From NCBI GenBank assembly GCA_964643965.1, contig CAZXVH010000083.1, positions 1 through 24,232 on the forward strand: 24,232 nt of DNA, written 5' to 3'. The translations under genes were made by a program, and so were the position numbers. Below the pieces are notes generated by a model, which was not told the origin of the DNA, made no database searches, and saw only the letters and a list, made by a program, of their open reading frames with translations. Each line of letters starts with the position of its first letter. Positions within the stretch are counted from its first letter, which is position 1. The DNA is from GCA-2746795 sp964643965. GTDB taxonomy: Bacteria; Chloroflexota; Anaerolineae; Promineifilales; Promineifilaceae. This document shows positions 13,177 through 21,191 of this stretch, piece by piece.

Positions 13177-15588
13177 ATGCCTGTGCCACCATTACCGCCT
13201 GAAAAGCTGCATCCCACTGTGGATCCTGTGCGCTTTACCTTTGAAACCACTGCCGATTTATCTCCTATGATTCATATTATTGGCCAGCCCCGCGGCGTTC
13301 GCGCCATTGAATTTGGCATGGGCATGAAGAGTCGTGGCTACAATGTCTTTATCATGGGGCCATCCGGCACGGGGCGGGCCACAGCCATTGAACGTTTTCT
13401 ACAAGAGCGGGCGGCCAATCGGCCCACGCCCGGTGATTGGATTTACGTACACAACTTTAGTACGGCTCACCAACCTCGCGCCATTGCCCTGGACCCCGGT
13501 GAAGGCAGTGTGTTTCAGGCACGCATGGCCGCTTTAATCGGCCGTATCAGCGAAGATTTGCCCCAGGCTTTTGAGTCGGAGAGCTATGAAGAAGCGATTC
13601 AGGCTGTGCGCCTGGCGTTTGATACGCAGCAGGCGGAACGATTGATGGCGCTGAATGCCAAAGCGTCTGGGCAGGGATTGGCGCTGGTGCGCACAGCGGG
13701 AGGTATTACGGTGACGCCGGTGAGCAACGGCCGTCAACTCACCCCAGAAGAGTTGGAGCGGCTGCCATTGGCCGAGCAGGAGACCCTGGCGAAAAATCTG
13801 GAAACGTTGAGCGAGGAGCTGGAAGTAACGCTGTATGAAATCTACCAGTTGGAGCAGGAGACGCGGCTAAAAATCCAGATGGTAGACCGCACGGTGGCTG
13901 AAGCGGCCGTACAACATCATTTCGCCGACCTGGAAGAGATTTACCAGGAGCATGAAGAAGTGTTGCTCTACCTGCATGAAGTACACCAGGATGTCCTGCT
14001 CCAGATCGATGATTTTGCGCCGCAGTTAGACAGCCAGGAAGAAATTGACTTGCGCCGCTATGAGGTGAATTTGCTGGTAGATAACAGCCAAACGATTGGC
14101 GCGCCGGTTATTATTGAGCAAAACCCGACGTTTTATACTTTGTTTGGCCGGTTGGAATATGAAATGGAAGGGGGGATTGTTTTTACCCATTTCACCAATA
14201 TTCGGGGCGGCAGTTTGCACCAGGCGAATGGTGGTTATTTAATTTTGCAGGCGAATGATTTTTTGGAACAACCAACCGCCTGGGAAGGGCTGAAGCGGGC
14301 GCTGCGGACACAGGAACTCAAGCTCCAACCTTCGGCCGTTATGGACGAGTCACGGGTGCTGGCAAAATCGTTAGCGCCGGAACCGATCCCTTTAAACGTG
14401 AAGATTATTTTAATGGGCAGCCCGGCCGTCTATTTTACGATATATGAGCAGGATGAGGATTTTGCTGACCTGTTTAAGGTGCGGGCAGATTTTGATTTGT
14501 CGATGCCGCATGATGATGTTCATGTGGCGGAGTATGCGGGTTTTATTGCCACGCGCTGCCATGAGGAAGAACTGCTGCATTTTGACAAAATGGCCGTTTG
14601 CCAGGTGATAGAGTACGGCTCGCGTTTGGCGAACCAGCAAAACAAGCTCAGCACCCGTTTTGGCGCGGTGGCCGATTTGGTACGCGAAGCCAGCTATTGG
14701 GCAGAAGAAAACGGCCGTTCCCTGGTCACAGCGGCGGATGTGCAGCAAGCTTTAAATGAACGCATCTACCGGGCAAACCGGGTGGAAGAAATCATCCAGG
14801 AACAAATTCTGGATGGCACGATCTTCATCGCCACTCAGGGCGCTGTGGTGGGGCAGGTAAACGGGCTGTCTGTGATCGATATAGGGGAATATGCCTTCGG
14901 CCAGCCGGGACGCATCACCGCCCGCACGTATATGGGCGAGGGCGGCGTCATCCACATTGAGCGGGAGACGGATATGTCTGGCCCCATTCATGAAAAAGGG
15001 GTGTTAACGCTGATAGGGTATATGGGCGGGGTGTATGCCCAACGCCAGCCGCTCTCGCTGACCGCCAGCCTGACGTTTGAGCAAAATTATATGGGGATCG
15101 ATGGCGACAGCGCCTCTTCAACCGAACTGTATGCCTTGCTTTCCAGCTTGAGTGAAATACCTATTAAACAAAGCATTGCTGTCACCGGTTCGGTGAATCA
15201 GCGGGGTGAAGTGCAGCCGATTGGCGGGGTGAATGAGAAGATTGAAGGCTTTTTCCGGGTGTGTGCGGCGGGCGGTTTAACCGGTGAGCAGGGGGTGTTG
15301 ATTCCGGCCAGCAATGTGGGGGATTTGATGCTGCATAGGGATGTGGTAACGGCCGTTGCCGAGGGAAAATTCAACGTGTGGCCGGTGCGCACCATCGACG
15401 AAGGCATTGAGCTGCTCACCGGCGTATCGGCCGGCGTCCGCGACGCCGAGGGCAAATTCCCCAAGGGAACCGTCCACCACGCCGTGCAAGCTCGTTTATT
15501 AGAGTTGGCCGAAGATTTAAAAGCCTTTGGTAATGACGAAGGTGGGGAAGAAGAACAACCAACACCTGGTGAGGAAAATGACGCTTAA
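13177..15588 (+). CDS. Lon-like ATP-dependent-type protease (COG1067) with degenerate Walker A
   Basis: An 803-residue Lon-family protein of the COG1067 type. The N-terminal AAA-like region has GPSGTGRAT at residues 61-69, where Arg67 replaces the Walker A lysine. The strand expected to carry Walker B reads GGYLILQANDFL (about 351-362), with Gln where Lon-type ATPases usually have Asp. A helical region rich in Glu (about 190-290) follows the first block. The proteolytic domain is intact: S645 in DGDSASS and K688 in GGVNEKIEGF form the Ser-Lys dyad, 43 residues apart as in E. coli Lon. It may therefore act with weak or no ATP hydrolysis, as shown for LonC-type proteins (inference). The last 25 residues are acidic and disordered. 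The stop overlaps the next gene by 11 bases. Palindromes encode ENGRSL, VTAVAE and SNGRQL. Confidence 0.88.
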   Translation: MPVPPLPPEKLHPTVDPVRFTFETTADLSPMIHIIGQPRGVRAIEFGMGMKSRGYNVFIMGPSGTGRATAIERFLQERAANRPTPGDWIYVHNFSTAHQPRAIALDPGEGSVFQARMAALIGRISEDLPQAFESESYEEAIQAVRLAFDTQQAERLMALNAKASGQGLALVRTAGGITVTPVSNGRQLTPEELERLPLAEQETLAKNLETLSEELEVTLYEIYQLEQETRLKIQMVDRTVAEAAVQHHFADLEEIYQEHEEVLLYLHEVHQDVLLQIDDFAPQLDSQEEIDLRRYEVNLLVDNSQTIGAPVIIEQNPTFYTLFGRLEYEMEGGIVFTHFTNIRGGSLHQANGGYLILQANDFLEQPTAWEGLKRALRTQELKLQPSAVMDESRVLAKSLAPEPIPLNVKIILMGSPAVYFTIYEQDEDFADLFKVRADFDLSMPHDDVHVAEYAGFIATRCHEEELLHFDKMAVCQVIEYGSRLANQQNKLSTRFGAVADLVREASYWAEENGRSLVTAADVQQALNERIYRANRVEEIIQEQILDGTIFIATQGAVVGQVNGLSVIDIGEYAFGQPGRITARTYMGEGGVIHIERETDMSGPIHEKGVLTLIGYMGGVYAQRQPLSLTASLTFEQNYMGIDGDSASSTELYALLSSLSEIPIKQSIAVTGSVNQRGEVQPIGGVNEKIEGFFRVCAAGGLTGEQGVLIPASNVGDLMLHRDVVTAVAEGKFNVWPVRTIDEGIELLTGVSAGVRDAEGKFPKGTVHHAVQARLLELAEDLKAFGNDEGGEEEQPTPGEENDA

Positions 15589-16558
15589 AAAAATATTGAA
15601 AATTGCAGCTATTGTGCTGTTGGTTTTATTGGGAATTATCCTGGTATTGGGCCTGATTCCGGTCTCCGCACCTGATTTACCAGCCTCGCCGGATCCGGTG
15701 GCTGATTATGATGAGGCCATACAGCGCTTTGAAACGGCCGTTGCCGCCGAAGAAGGGATTCTCATGAGTCCCAAATCCGCCTCCGTGCTGATGACCCATG
15801 GCGAGAAAACAGAAAAAGTGTATGTACTCATTCACGGCTGGACAAACTCGCCCTTCCAATGGGTCGATTTTGGGCAGATGCTTTTCGACAAGGGACACAA
15901 TGTCCTCATCATGCGCATTCCCTATCATGGCCTTACCAGCCGCAATGTGGGCGAACTGCGCCACGCCACGCCAGAAGTGATGCGTGAGTATGCCGACCAG
16001 GTGGTAGACATTGCCGCCGGTTTGGGCGAGGAAGTCGATGTGGTGGGGCTGTCTGTGGGCGGCGCAATCGCTTCCTGGATCGCGCAAAACCGCAGCGATG
16101 TCACCCACGTCATGTCAATTGCTCCCATGTATGGCATTGGCAGACTGCCCCGATTTGTGGATTATTTTCTGCTGAATTTTGCTTCCAGAGCCCCCAATTT
16201 TAACCCCACCTCTCCTTCTGAGCCGCAGCGCGAACATGTCTACCGGGGACAGTCGTCAAAGGGGGTGGCAAATGCCATGTTATTTGGCAAGACATTGTTG
16301 GCGCAGGCGGCGGCAGAGAAAAAGGCCGCTTCCCACATCATCGTCGTTACCAACGACAACGATACCACCGTCAATAATCAACTCACCGATGATTTGACGG
16401 CGATGTGGCGTACAACCGGCTCCGAGCCGGTGACGTATGTATTCCCCAAAGAAGACGGCTACCCGCACAACATCATTGACCGCACTTCCAACCCTGATGC
16501 CGATGTTGTTTATGCCAAACTGCTGGAGTTGTTGGGTGAAGCGCTGCCGTCAGAATAA
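15578..16558 (+). CDS. Membrane-anchored alpha/beta hydrolase
   Basis: 326 residues from ATG 15578, which has GGTGAGG a few bases upstream and overlaps the protease stop, so translation is probably coupled; the frame is open from 15527 but that start would bury the membrane anchor. The N terminus is MTLKKILKI followed by one hydrophobic helix to about residue 30, giving an exported but anchored enzyme. The oxyanion-hole motif is LIHGWTNSPFQW, the nucleophile S159 lies in GLSVGG, and the likely acid and base are D262 (in NDNDTTVNN) and H297 (in YPHNII). The layout resembles carboxylesterases and monoglyceride lipases. The substrate is unknown. One palindrome encodes ETAVAA. Confidence 0.85.
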   Translation: MTLKKILKIAAIVLLVLLGIILVLGLIPVSAPDLPASPDPVADYDEAIQRFETAVAAEEGILMSPKSASVLMTHGEKTEKVYVLIHGWTNSPFQWVDFGQMLFDKGHNVLIMRIPYHGLTSRNVGELRHATPEVMREYADQVVDIAAGLGEEVDVVGLSVGGAIASWIAQNRSDVTHVMSIAPMYGIGRLPRFVDYFLLNFASRAPNFNPTSPSEPQREHVYRGQSSKGVANAMLFGKTLLAQAAAEKKAASHIIVVTNDNDTTVNNQLTDDLTAMWRTTGSEPVTYVFPKEDGYPHNIIDRTSNPDADVVYAKLLELLGEALPSE

Positions 16559-16566
16559 ACGGGGAA

Positions 16567-16616
16567 ATTGAGAGATCAGGAGAGTAACGGTTCGATCCAT
16601 CTCCTAATCTCTCAAT
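16567..16616. repeat. Long inverted repeat between the two hydrolase genes
   Basis: Two 17-base arms (16567-16583 and 16600-16616) complementary at 16 of 17 positions, separated by 16 bases, begin 8 bases after the first hydrolase stop. It could be a terminator or attenuating hairpin, though there is no T run. The right arm is built of about 8-base units sharing AATCTC. Confidence 0.6.
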
Positions 16617-16636
16617 CTCTTGCCGAAACAGATGGC

Positions 16637-17833
16637 ATGATGAAGATTTTCCTCAAGCAATCCAGTCGCCTCATCCTTGTCGGCCTGATATTGGCGTTGG
16701 GCCTGGGAGTAGGGGCGCTTTTTATGCGCCAGCGAAACCAGAAACAGGCCATTCCCGCCAACGAGTTGGAGTATGGGCTGGTGTGGTTTGGGGAAAACGG
16801 CCGTTCTCAAAAAGCAGTCTCCGGTCAGCCAAACGATTACTTTAATCCCACCCAACCCACCATCATCTTTGTGCATGGCTGGCTGCCAGACCAGGTGGCT
16901 ACGCCGCCTAATTTCGTGTTCGACAGCCCAAATCCCGACGGAGAGAACGCCTCGCCGCCGCTAGATTTAGCCGCCAACTGGATTGAAGCCGGCTGGAACG
17001 TGGGCATCTTTTATTGGCATCCTTTTGCCGATGAAGGGCTTGTCTGGGTAGCCGAAGACAAAATCTGGACGCCCCATACAGAAGCCGGAATGCGCGCCCG
17101 GGATGCAAGCGGCAACTATCACAGCGAAGGAACGCCCACAATCAGCGCCTCTGAACTGTTTTACGAAGCTTATCTGGAGGCAATGGCTGGGTACGCCGGT
17201 TCAGAAATCAGGCTGGCCGGCCATTCTTTAGGCAATCAGATGGCTGTGCGCCTGGCTGTCCAACTGGTAGATGGCCTTGAAGCCGGCGAGGTTCCTGAAA
17301 ATTTACTGCCCACTCGCGTGGCGCTTCTAGATCCATTTTGGTCGCCGCTGCCCAAATCGTACCTAAATGGGCAAAAAACAGGCGTCGTGATACGCCAGGA
17401 AATTGAAGAACGCCTGCTGCCGCGAAAGGTGTTGGTGGAATGGTATCGCTCTTCTCTGCTGACGGAGACCACCCTGCTCGACGAGGACATCCCTGATTTC
17501 CAGGATGCGGTTGTCTACGCTGAACTGGCGCCGGAATTTTGCAGCCCCCTCGACCAGACCTGCCGTCATAATGCCGCCTGGCAATTGTACTTTCTGTCCT
17601 ATGGCGCTCCCGCTCCCCGCGAGTGTATTCCTGACGAGGCGTCATCAACTTGCGCCGCCACAGGGGGGTATGGGCCAACGGCCGTTACCACCAATCAGCA
17701 GTTGTCTGACATGATGAGCCAATCAGTTTATTGGATTCATGGAGTGGGGCCAGCGGGTGAAGACGGCCGTTCTACCCCGCAAACAGACGATGACTGGTAT
17801 CATCGCCTGCCCTTAGTCACCGTTGGTAAATGA
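16637..17833 (+). CDS. Membrane-anchored lipase-like alpha/beta hydrolase
   Basis: 398 residues from ATG 16637; a second ATG follows at once. The frame is open further upstream through the inverted repeat, but a start there would place non-coding-like repeat in the protein. One N-terminal helix (LILVGLILALGLGVGALF) anchors it outside the membrane. IIFVHGWLPDQ is the oxyanion region, and S197 in LAGHSLGN is the nucleophile of a lipase box. ALLDPFW probably supplies the acid, and a late WIHG or YHRL histidine the base. Six cysteines cluster in the C-terminal third (CSPLDQTC, RECIP, SSTCAA), consistent with disulfides in an exported enzyme. It is not closely similar to the preceding hydrolase, so this is not a simple tandem duplication. 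Palindromes encode ENGRSQ and PTAVTT. Confidence 0.82.
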   Translation: MMKIFLKQSSRLILVGLILALGLGVGALFMRQRNQKQAIPANELEYGLVWFGENGRSQKAVSGQPNDYFNPTQPTIIFVHGWLPDQVATPPNFVFDSPNPDGENASPPLDLAANWIEAGWNVGIFYWHPFADEGLVWVAEDKIWTPHTEAGMRARDASGNYHSEGTPTISASELFYEAYLEAMAGYAGSEIRLAGHSLGNQMAVRLAVQLVDGLEAGEVPENLLPTRVALLDPFWSPLPKSYLNGQKTGVVIRQEIEERLLPRKVLVEWYRSSLLTETTLLDEDIPDFQDAVVYAELAPEFCSPLDQTCRHNAAWQLYFLSYGAPAPRECIPDEASSTCAATGGYGPTAVTTNQQLSDMMSQSVYWIHGVGPAGEDGRSTPQTDDDWYHRLPLVTVGK

Positions 17834-17836
17834 GCT

Positions 17837-17882
17837 CGTAGTAACCGCTTCGGCCGTTCAGACCGCCAAAGCGGTTATTACG
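17837..17882. terminator. Hairpin between convergent genes
   Basis: A 14-bp stem (CGTAGTAACCGCTT with AAGCGGTTATTACG, one G-U pair) and an 18-base loop, starting 3 bases after the lipase-like gene stop. There is no T run, so intrinsic termination is uncertain. The rest of 17834-18026 shows nothing recognisable. Confidence 0.55.
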
Positions 17883-18026
17883 AACCAAATCGCCACGTTA
17901 ATTACAAACGCTTATTTAGCCACGATAACGCAAGGTGAATGGGAAAGGTACTCGGGAGCCGCTTTTTATGGCTTGGCGAAATCGTCGAAATGACTTTGTT
18001 CCTTTTTCCCTTTGTCAGAATGGTTT

Positions 18027-19343
18027 TCAGGCAAATTGGGCGAAGAAACGGCCGAACATCTCCAGCATATAGTCCAGCATTTCAGGGGTGAGTGAGGGGT
18101 AAACGCCGATCCAGAAGGCGTGGTTCATCACCAGGTCGGTATTTGTCAGGTCGCCCACGACGCGGTAATCGACATCCTGATAAGCGGGTTGGCGCGTGAT
18201 GTTGCCGCTAAAAAGCAGGCGGGTGGCGATCTGGTTGGTCTCTAGGTAATGGATCAGTTCGTTGCGCGTGAACGGGGCCTCGGGGCGCACGGAGAGCAAA
18301 AAGCCAAACCAACTGGGATCGCTGTTCGCGGTGGGTTCCGGTAAAACCATAAATTCTTCAAAACGTTTCAGGCCGTCATGCAAATGCTGCCAGTTGCGCT
18401 TGCGCGTGGCGATGAACTGGGGCAATTTTTTCAATTGCGCCACGCCCACGGCCGCTTGCATATCGGTCATTTTGAGGTTGTAGCCGATATGGGAGTAGAT
18501 GTATTTGTGGTCGTAGCCATAGGGCAGGGTTCCCAACTGCCACTCAAAGCGCTTGCCGCAGGTGTTGGATTCGCCCGGCGCACACCAGCAGTCTCGCCCC
18601 CAATCGCGGAAGGATTCCACCAATTTTTTAAGGAGCGGTCGGTTGGTAATGACGCAGCCCCCTTCGCCCATGGTGATGTGATGCGCCGGGTAAAAGCTCA
18701 CGCTGGCTAGATGACCAAAGGTACCGGTTAAACGGCCGTTATACGTGGTGCCCAGCGCATCACAATTATCCTCAATCAGCCACAAGCTGTGGCGATTGGC
18801 GATTTCCATCATCGTGTCCAGGTCAAAGGGATTGCCCAGGGTGTGGGCCACCATGATCGCTTTGGTGCGCGGCGAGATAGCCTCTTCCAGGTGCGCCGTA
18901 GACATGTTGTAAGAAGGGATATCCACGTCTAAAAAGACGGGTTTCAGGCGGTTTTGCAAGATGGGATTGACGGTAGTGGGAAAACCGGCAGCGACGGTGA
19001 TGACTTCATCGCCCGGTTTCAACTGGCGTTCGTTCAGGGCGGGCGAGGTGAGGGCGGAAAGCGCCAACAGGTTGGCCGAGGAGCCGGAGTTGCACAGACT
19101 GGCATGGCGCACACCGAGATAGCGGGCGAATTCTTGCTCAAACTGGCGGGCAAAACGGCCGGTAGTCAGCCAAAAATCGAGGGAAGCGTCTACCAGGTTG
19201 AGCAATTCCGCGCTATCAAAGGAACGACCAGAAACGGGAACGGCCGTTTCCCCCGGAATAAAGGGGGAGTCGGCAAATTCGGCTTCATAATAAGCCTGCA
19301 CCAGTTCCAATATGCGTTGTCTGAGTTCGTCGCTGCTGCTCAT
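18027..19343 (-). CDS. rfbH: CDP-4-keto-6-deoxyglucose 3-dehydrase (E1), DegT/RfbH family
   Basis: 438 residues from ATG 19343, with GGAG 6 bases upstream; the frame is open to 19433 but the shorter form has the usual E1 length. E1 uses PMP and a [2Fe-2S] cluster to remove the C3 hydroxyl of CDP-4-keto-6-deoxyglucose on the way to 3,6-dideoxyhexoses. The DegT fold is clear (CNSGSSANLLAL, VAAGFPTT, IEDNCDALG). In SFYPAHHIT (216-224) His takes the place of the PLP-binding lysine, as in E1. Cysteines 194, 252, 254 and 262 give the C-x57-C-x1-C-x7-C cluster motif exactly. The partners (E3 reductase, CDP-glucose synthase and dehydratase) are not in view. The product is probably an envelope polysaccharide sugar. 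Palindromes encode ETAVPV and YNGRLT. Confidence 0.93.
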   Translation of the reverse strand: MSSSDELRQRILELVQAYYEAEFADSPFIPGETAVPVSGRSFDSAELLNLVDASLDFWLTTGRFARQFEQEFARYLGVRHASLCNSGSSANLLALSALTSPALNERQLKPGDEVITVAAGFPTTVNPILQNRLKPVFLDVDIPSYNMSTAHLEEAISPRTKAIMVAHTLGNPFDLDTMMEIANRHSLWLIEDNCDALGTTYNGRLTGTFGHLASVSFYPAHHITMGEGGCVITNRPLLKKLVESFRDWGRDCWCAPGESNTCGKRFEWQLGTLPYGYDHKYIYSHIGYNLKMTDMQAAVGVAQLKKLPQFIATRKRNWQHLHDGLKRFEEFMVLPEPTANSDPSWFGFLLSVRPEAPFTRNELIHYLETNQIATRLLFSGNITRQPAYQDVDYRVVGDLTNTDLVMNHAFWIGVYPSLTPEMLDYMLEMFGRFFAQFA

Positions 19344-19475
19344 ATCATCTCCGGGCCGAGCAGCGTGAGCCGCCCTGCCCTCTACCTTACACCTCAGCCG
19401 ATTATCAGCCAATCTAAAACGGCCGTCCATCATGGCCTGGCGTCTAATTGTAACCGATCCTCAGTTTTCGCCACC

Positions 19476-19512
19476 TGTCGCCGCCTGAGCCTGTCGAAGC
19501 TTGAGCCTGTCG
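19476..19512. repeat. 16-bp tandem repeat, left side of the assembly gap
   Basis: Two 16-bp units (TGTCGCCGCCTGAGCC and TGTCGAAGCTTGAGCC) and the first 5 bases of a third, running into the Ns. The unit is a form of the CTGAGCCTGTCGAAGG repeat. Confidence 0.8.
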
Positions 19513-19612
19513 NNNNNNNNNNNNNNNNNNNNNNNNNNNNNNNNNNNNNNNNNNNNNNNNNNNNNNNNNNNNNNNNNNNNNNNNNNNNNNNNNNNNNNNN
19601 NNNNNNNNNNNN
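19513..19612. other. Assembly gap (100 N)
   Basis: Exactly 100 Ns. The 55 bases before the gap (19458-19512) are identical to the 55 bases after it (19613-19667), so the two contigs share an end and the true gap length is unknown. Confidence 0.97.
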
Positions 19613-19630
19613 TCCTCAGTTTTCGCCACC

Positions 19631-19703
19631 TGTCGCCGCCTGAGCCTGTCGAAGCTTGAGCCTGTCGCCGCCTGAGCCTGTCGCCGCCTGAGCCTGTCGA
19701 AGG
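19631..19703. repeat. 16-bp tandem repeat, right side of the assembly gap
   Basis: Four 16-bp units beginning TGTCG and ending GAGCC, then a partial fifth reading TGTCGAAGG. The array lies 16 bases beyond the 3' end of the Nudix gene and upstream of the E1 dehydrase gene on the same strand. Confidence 0.8.
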
Positions 19704-19718
19704 CCAGCTCTGCTTAAC

Positions 19719-20249
19719 CTACAAACGGTCTGCGGCCCACAAAATGCCGATAATCGATTTGGCGTCGCGGATTTGGCCGGTTTTTACGAGAGAAACCAGT
19801 TCGGAAAGGGGCATGGCCTGGCATTCGATCTCTTCATCTACATCGCCTGGCAGCGGATCTGCCCGGAGACCGGTCGCCAGATATACGTGCATCAATTCGT
19901 CGGAAACGCCGGGCGCAGGCCAGATTTCCCCCAGTTGTTCCAGTTTATCAGCGCGATAACCGGTTTCTTCTCGCAGTTCCCGTTGGGCGCACTCCAGCCA
20001 CTCTTCTTGCCACCCTCTGGCGCCGGCCGGTAGTTCCAGTATGGTGCGATCTAAGGAGAGGCGGTATTGGCGCAGCATGAGGATGTGGGGGGAAACGGCC
20101 GTTTCCACCACCGGTATCAGCACCACAGACCCCGGATGTTCGATATGCCCTTTCTCCAATTCAGCGCCATCTGGAGTGAGGAGTGTGTTGACCCGTAGCC
20201 GCCAGGAAGCGCCGGCCCAGGCGATTTTTGAGGATATTACTTTTATCAT
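19719..20249 (-). CDS. Nudix hydrolase, ADP-ribose pyrophosphatase-like
   Basis: A 176-residue Nudix protein. The Nudix box G-x5-E-x7-REU-x-EE-x-GU is matched exactly at residues 76-98 (G76, E82, R90, E91, E94, E95, G97). Before it, HPGSVVLIPV and LMLRQYRLSLDRTILELPAG are typical of ADP-ribose/ADP-sugar pyrophosphatases (NudF group), including the RQYR and ELPAG motifs. After it, GEIWPAPGVSDELMHVYLATGL fits the same group. The enzyme would hydrolyse ADP-ribose or a related nucleotide sugar in the cytoplasm using magnesium. No Shine-Dalgarno sequence precedes the ATG. A terminator separates it from the upstream LysM gene. One palindrome encodes ETAVSP. Confidence 0.93.
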   Translation of the reverse strand: MIKVISSKIAWAGASWRLRVNTLLTPDGAELEKGHIEHPGSVVLIPVVETAVSPHILMLRQYRLSLDRTILELPAGARGWQEEWLECAQRELREETGYRADKLEQLGEIWPAPGVSDELMHVYLATGLRADPLPGDVDEEIECQAMPLSELVSLVKTGQIRDAKSIIGILWAADRL

Positions 20250-20266
20250 GTCTGGTATTTATTCAT

Positions 20267-20298
20267 AAAAAAGATGCATGGCAAAAAGACCATGCATC
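20267..20298 (-). terminator. Rho-independent terminator of the LysM lipoprotein gene
   Basis: On the minus strand, a 9-bp perfect stem (GATGCATGG with CCATGCATC) and an 8-base loop are followed by six Ts. It lies 40 bases after the LysM gene stop and 18 bases before the Nudix start. Confidence 0.85.
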
Positions 20299-20337
20299 AT
20301 CTGGTTTTGAACTATGCAGTTGATTGGTCAGCAGTCG

Positions 20338-20961
20338 TTACGGAATGAGAATGACCTGCCCCGGGTAGATAAAGTGCGGATTGGCGATGCCATTGTAAGC
20401 CGCCACTTCATCAACGGTTTTGCCATAGCGGAGAGAGATGCGGAACAGGTTTTCGCCTGGCTGCACTACATGCACCTGTTGACCCGAGGGCGCCGCTGTC
20501 GCTTCTGGCGCCCCGCCGCCGCTTTGATCCACCATCACCGTGCCCGGCGCGGGGATGATCAGCACCTGACCCGTCGTCAGTTCATTGGCATTGGTCAGAT
20601 TGTTTGCCATGGCGATTTCATCAGCGGAGACGCCGTATTGTTGCGCAATGCTGTTCAAAGTGTCGCCTTGCTGCACCGTATGGCTCGTGGGCTGGTTGGG
20701 GTCTGGCTGGGTCGGGTCTGGTTGAGCGGGTTCTGGTTGAGTGGCGTCAGGTTGGCTGCCATCTGCCTCAGGATAACCCGTTTCAGGCGTGGTCGGTTGG
20801 GGAACGGCCGTTGCAAATTCAACTGTCGGCGCCAGCGTAGGCACTGGGGTGGTTTCTGGCTGGTCTGGCTGCGGTACCGGGCGAACACAAGCCGCCAGAG
20901 CAAACAACAGGATAATGATTACAGGAACTATCAAATAGGATGTGCGTATTTTTTGTTTCAA
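20338..20961 (-). CDS. Lipoprotein with two LysM domains
   Basis: 207 residues from a TTG start at 20961, chosen because AGGAG lies 7 bases upstream and it opens into a lipoprotein signal (KQKIRTSYLIVPVIIILLFALAAC, lipobox LAAC, C25); an in-frame ATG at 21063 would bury the signal. A Pro/Thr-rich spacer follows (residues 27-92) with repeated QPDPT-like pentapeptides. LysM1 is HTVQQGDTLNSIAQQYGV (94-111) to LIIP and LysM2 is HVVQPGENLFRISLRYG (164-180) to the C-terminal LIP. LysM domains bind N-acetylglucosamine-containing glycans, mainly peptidoglycan, so the protein likely links the membrane to the wall. No catalytic domain is present. One palindrome encodes ATAVPQ. Confidence 0.92.
   Translation of the reverse strand: MKQKIRTSYLIVPVIIILLFALAACVRPVPQPDQPETTPVPTLAPTVEFATAVPQPTTPETGYPEADGSQPDATQPEPAQPDPTQPDPNQPTSHTVQQGDTLNSIAQQYGVSADEIAMANNLTNANELTTGQVLIIPAPGTVMVDQSGGGAPEATAAPSGQQVHVVQPGENLFRISLRYGKTVDEVAAYNGIANPHFIYPGQVILIP
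20694..20753. repeat. 15-bp tandem repeat in the Pro-rich spacer
   Basis: Four imperfect 15-bp units, each ending in GGTT or GGCT, encode the QPDPT/QPEPA pentapeptide repeat of the LysM lipoprotein spacer. Copy number is likely to vary between strains. Confidence 0.6.
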
Positions 20962-21191
20962 GGGGATTCTCCTAAAATTATGATCTGTATGAATCCGAGA
21001 AGATAGCTGTTTACTTAATGGGTAAACATAATGTAGTCTACCATATGCAAAATGGGGCGTCAAGAAATGCGAACACGGCTCTCGAGGTGAAAAGGGTAGA
21101 CAGTGGACTTTATTTAATGCTATGGTAAGAAGATGGGGCGGCCAGGTAGCTATTTTCAGAAAACGAGAATCTCTTATAGGCAGGAGCAGGC
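20962..21191. other. Divergent intergenic region, LysM gene and aminotransferase
   Basis: 230 bases between divergent starts. It must hold both promoters, but no consensus -35/-10 pair stands out. AGGAG at 21182-21186 is the ribosome-binding site of the aminotransferase. Confidence 0.4.

Noticed and set aside
17208..17678. A 156-codon open frame on the minus strand opposite the lipase-like gene
   Set aside because: The plus-strand product carries the lipase box here; the antisense product is Arg/Pro-rich without any motif.
18954..19643. An open frame on the plus strand crossing the assembly gap
   Set aside because: A third of its right half is made of Ns, and its left half is antisense to the E1 dehydrase gene.
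19476..19703. CRISPR array
   Set aside because: The repeats are only 16 bp and adjacent with no spacers between them; no cas genes are present.
20314..21006. A 230-codon open frame on the plus strand opposite the LysM gene
   Set aside because: The minus strand encodes a lipobox and two LysM domains; the opposite frame is Arg-rich with no domain.
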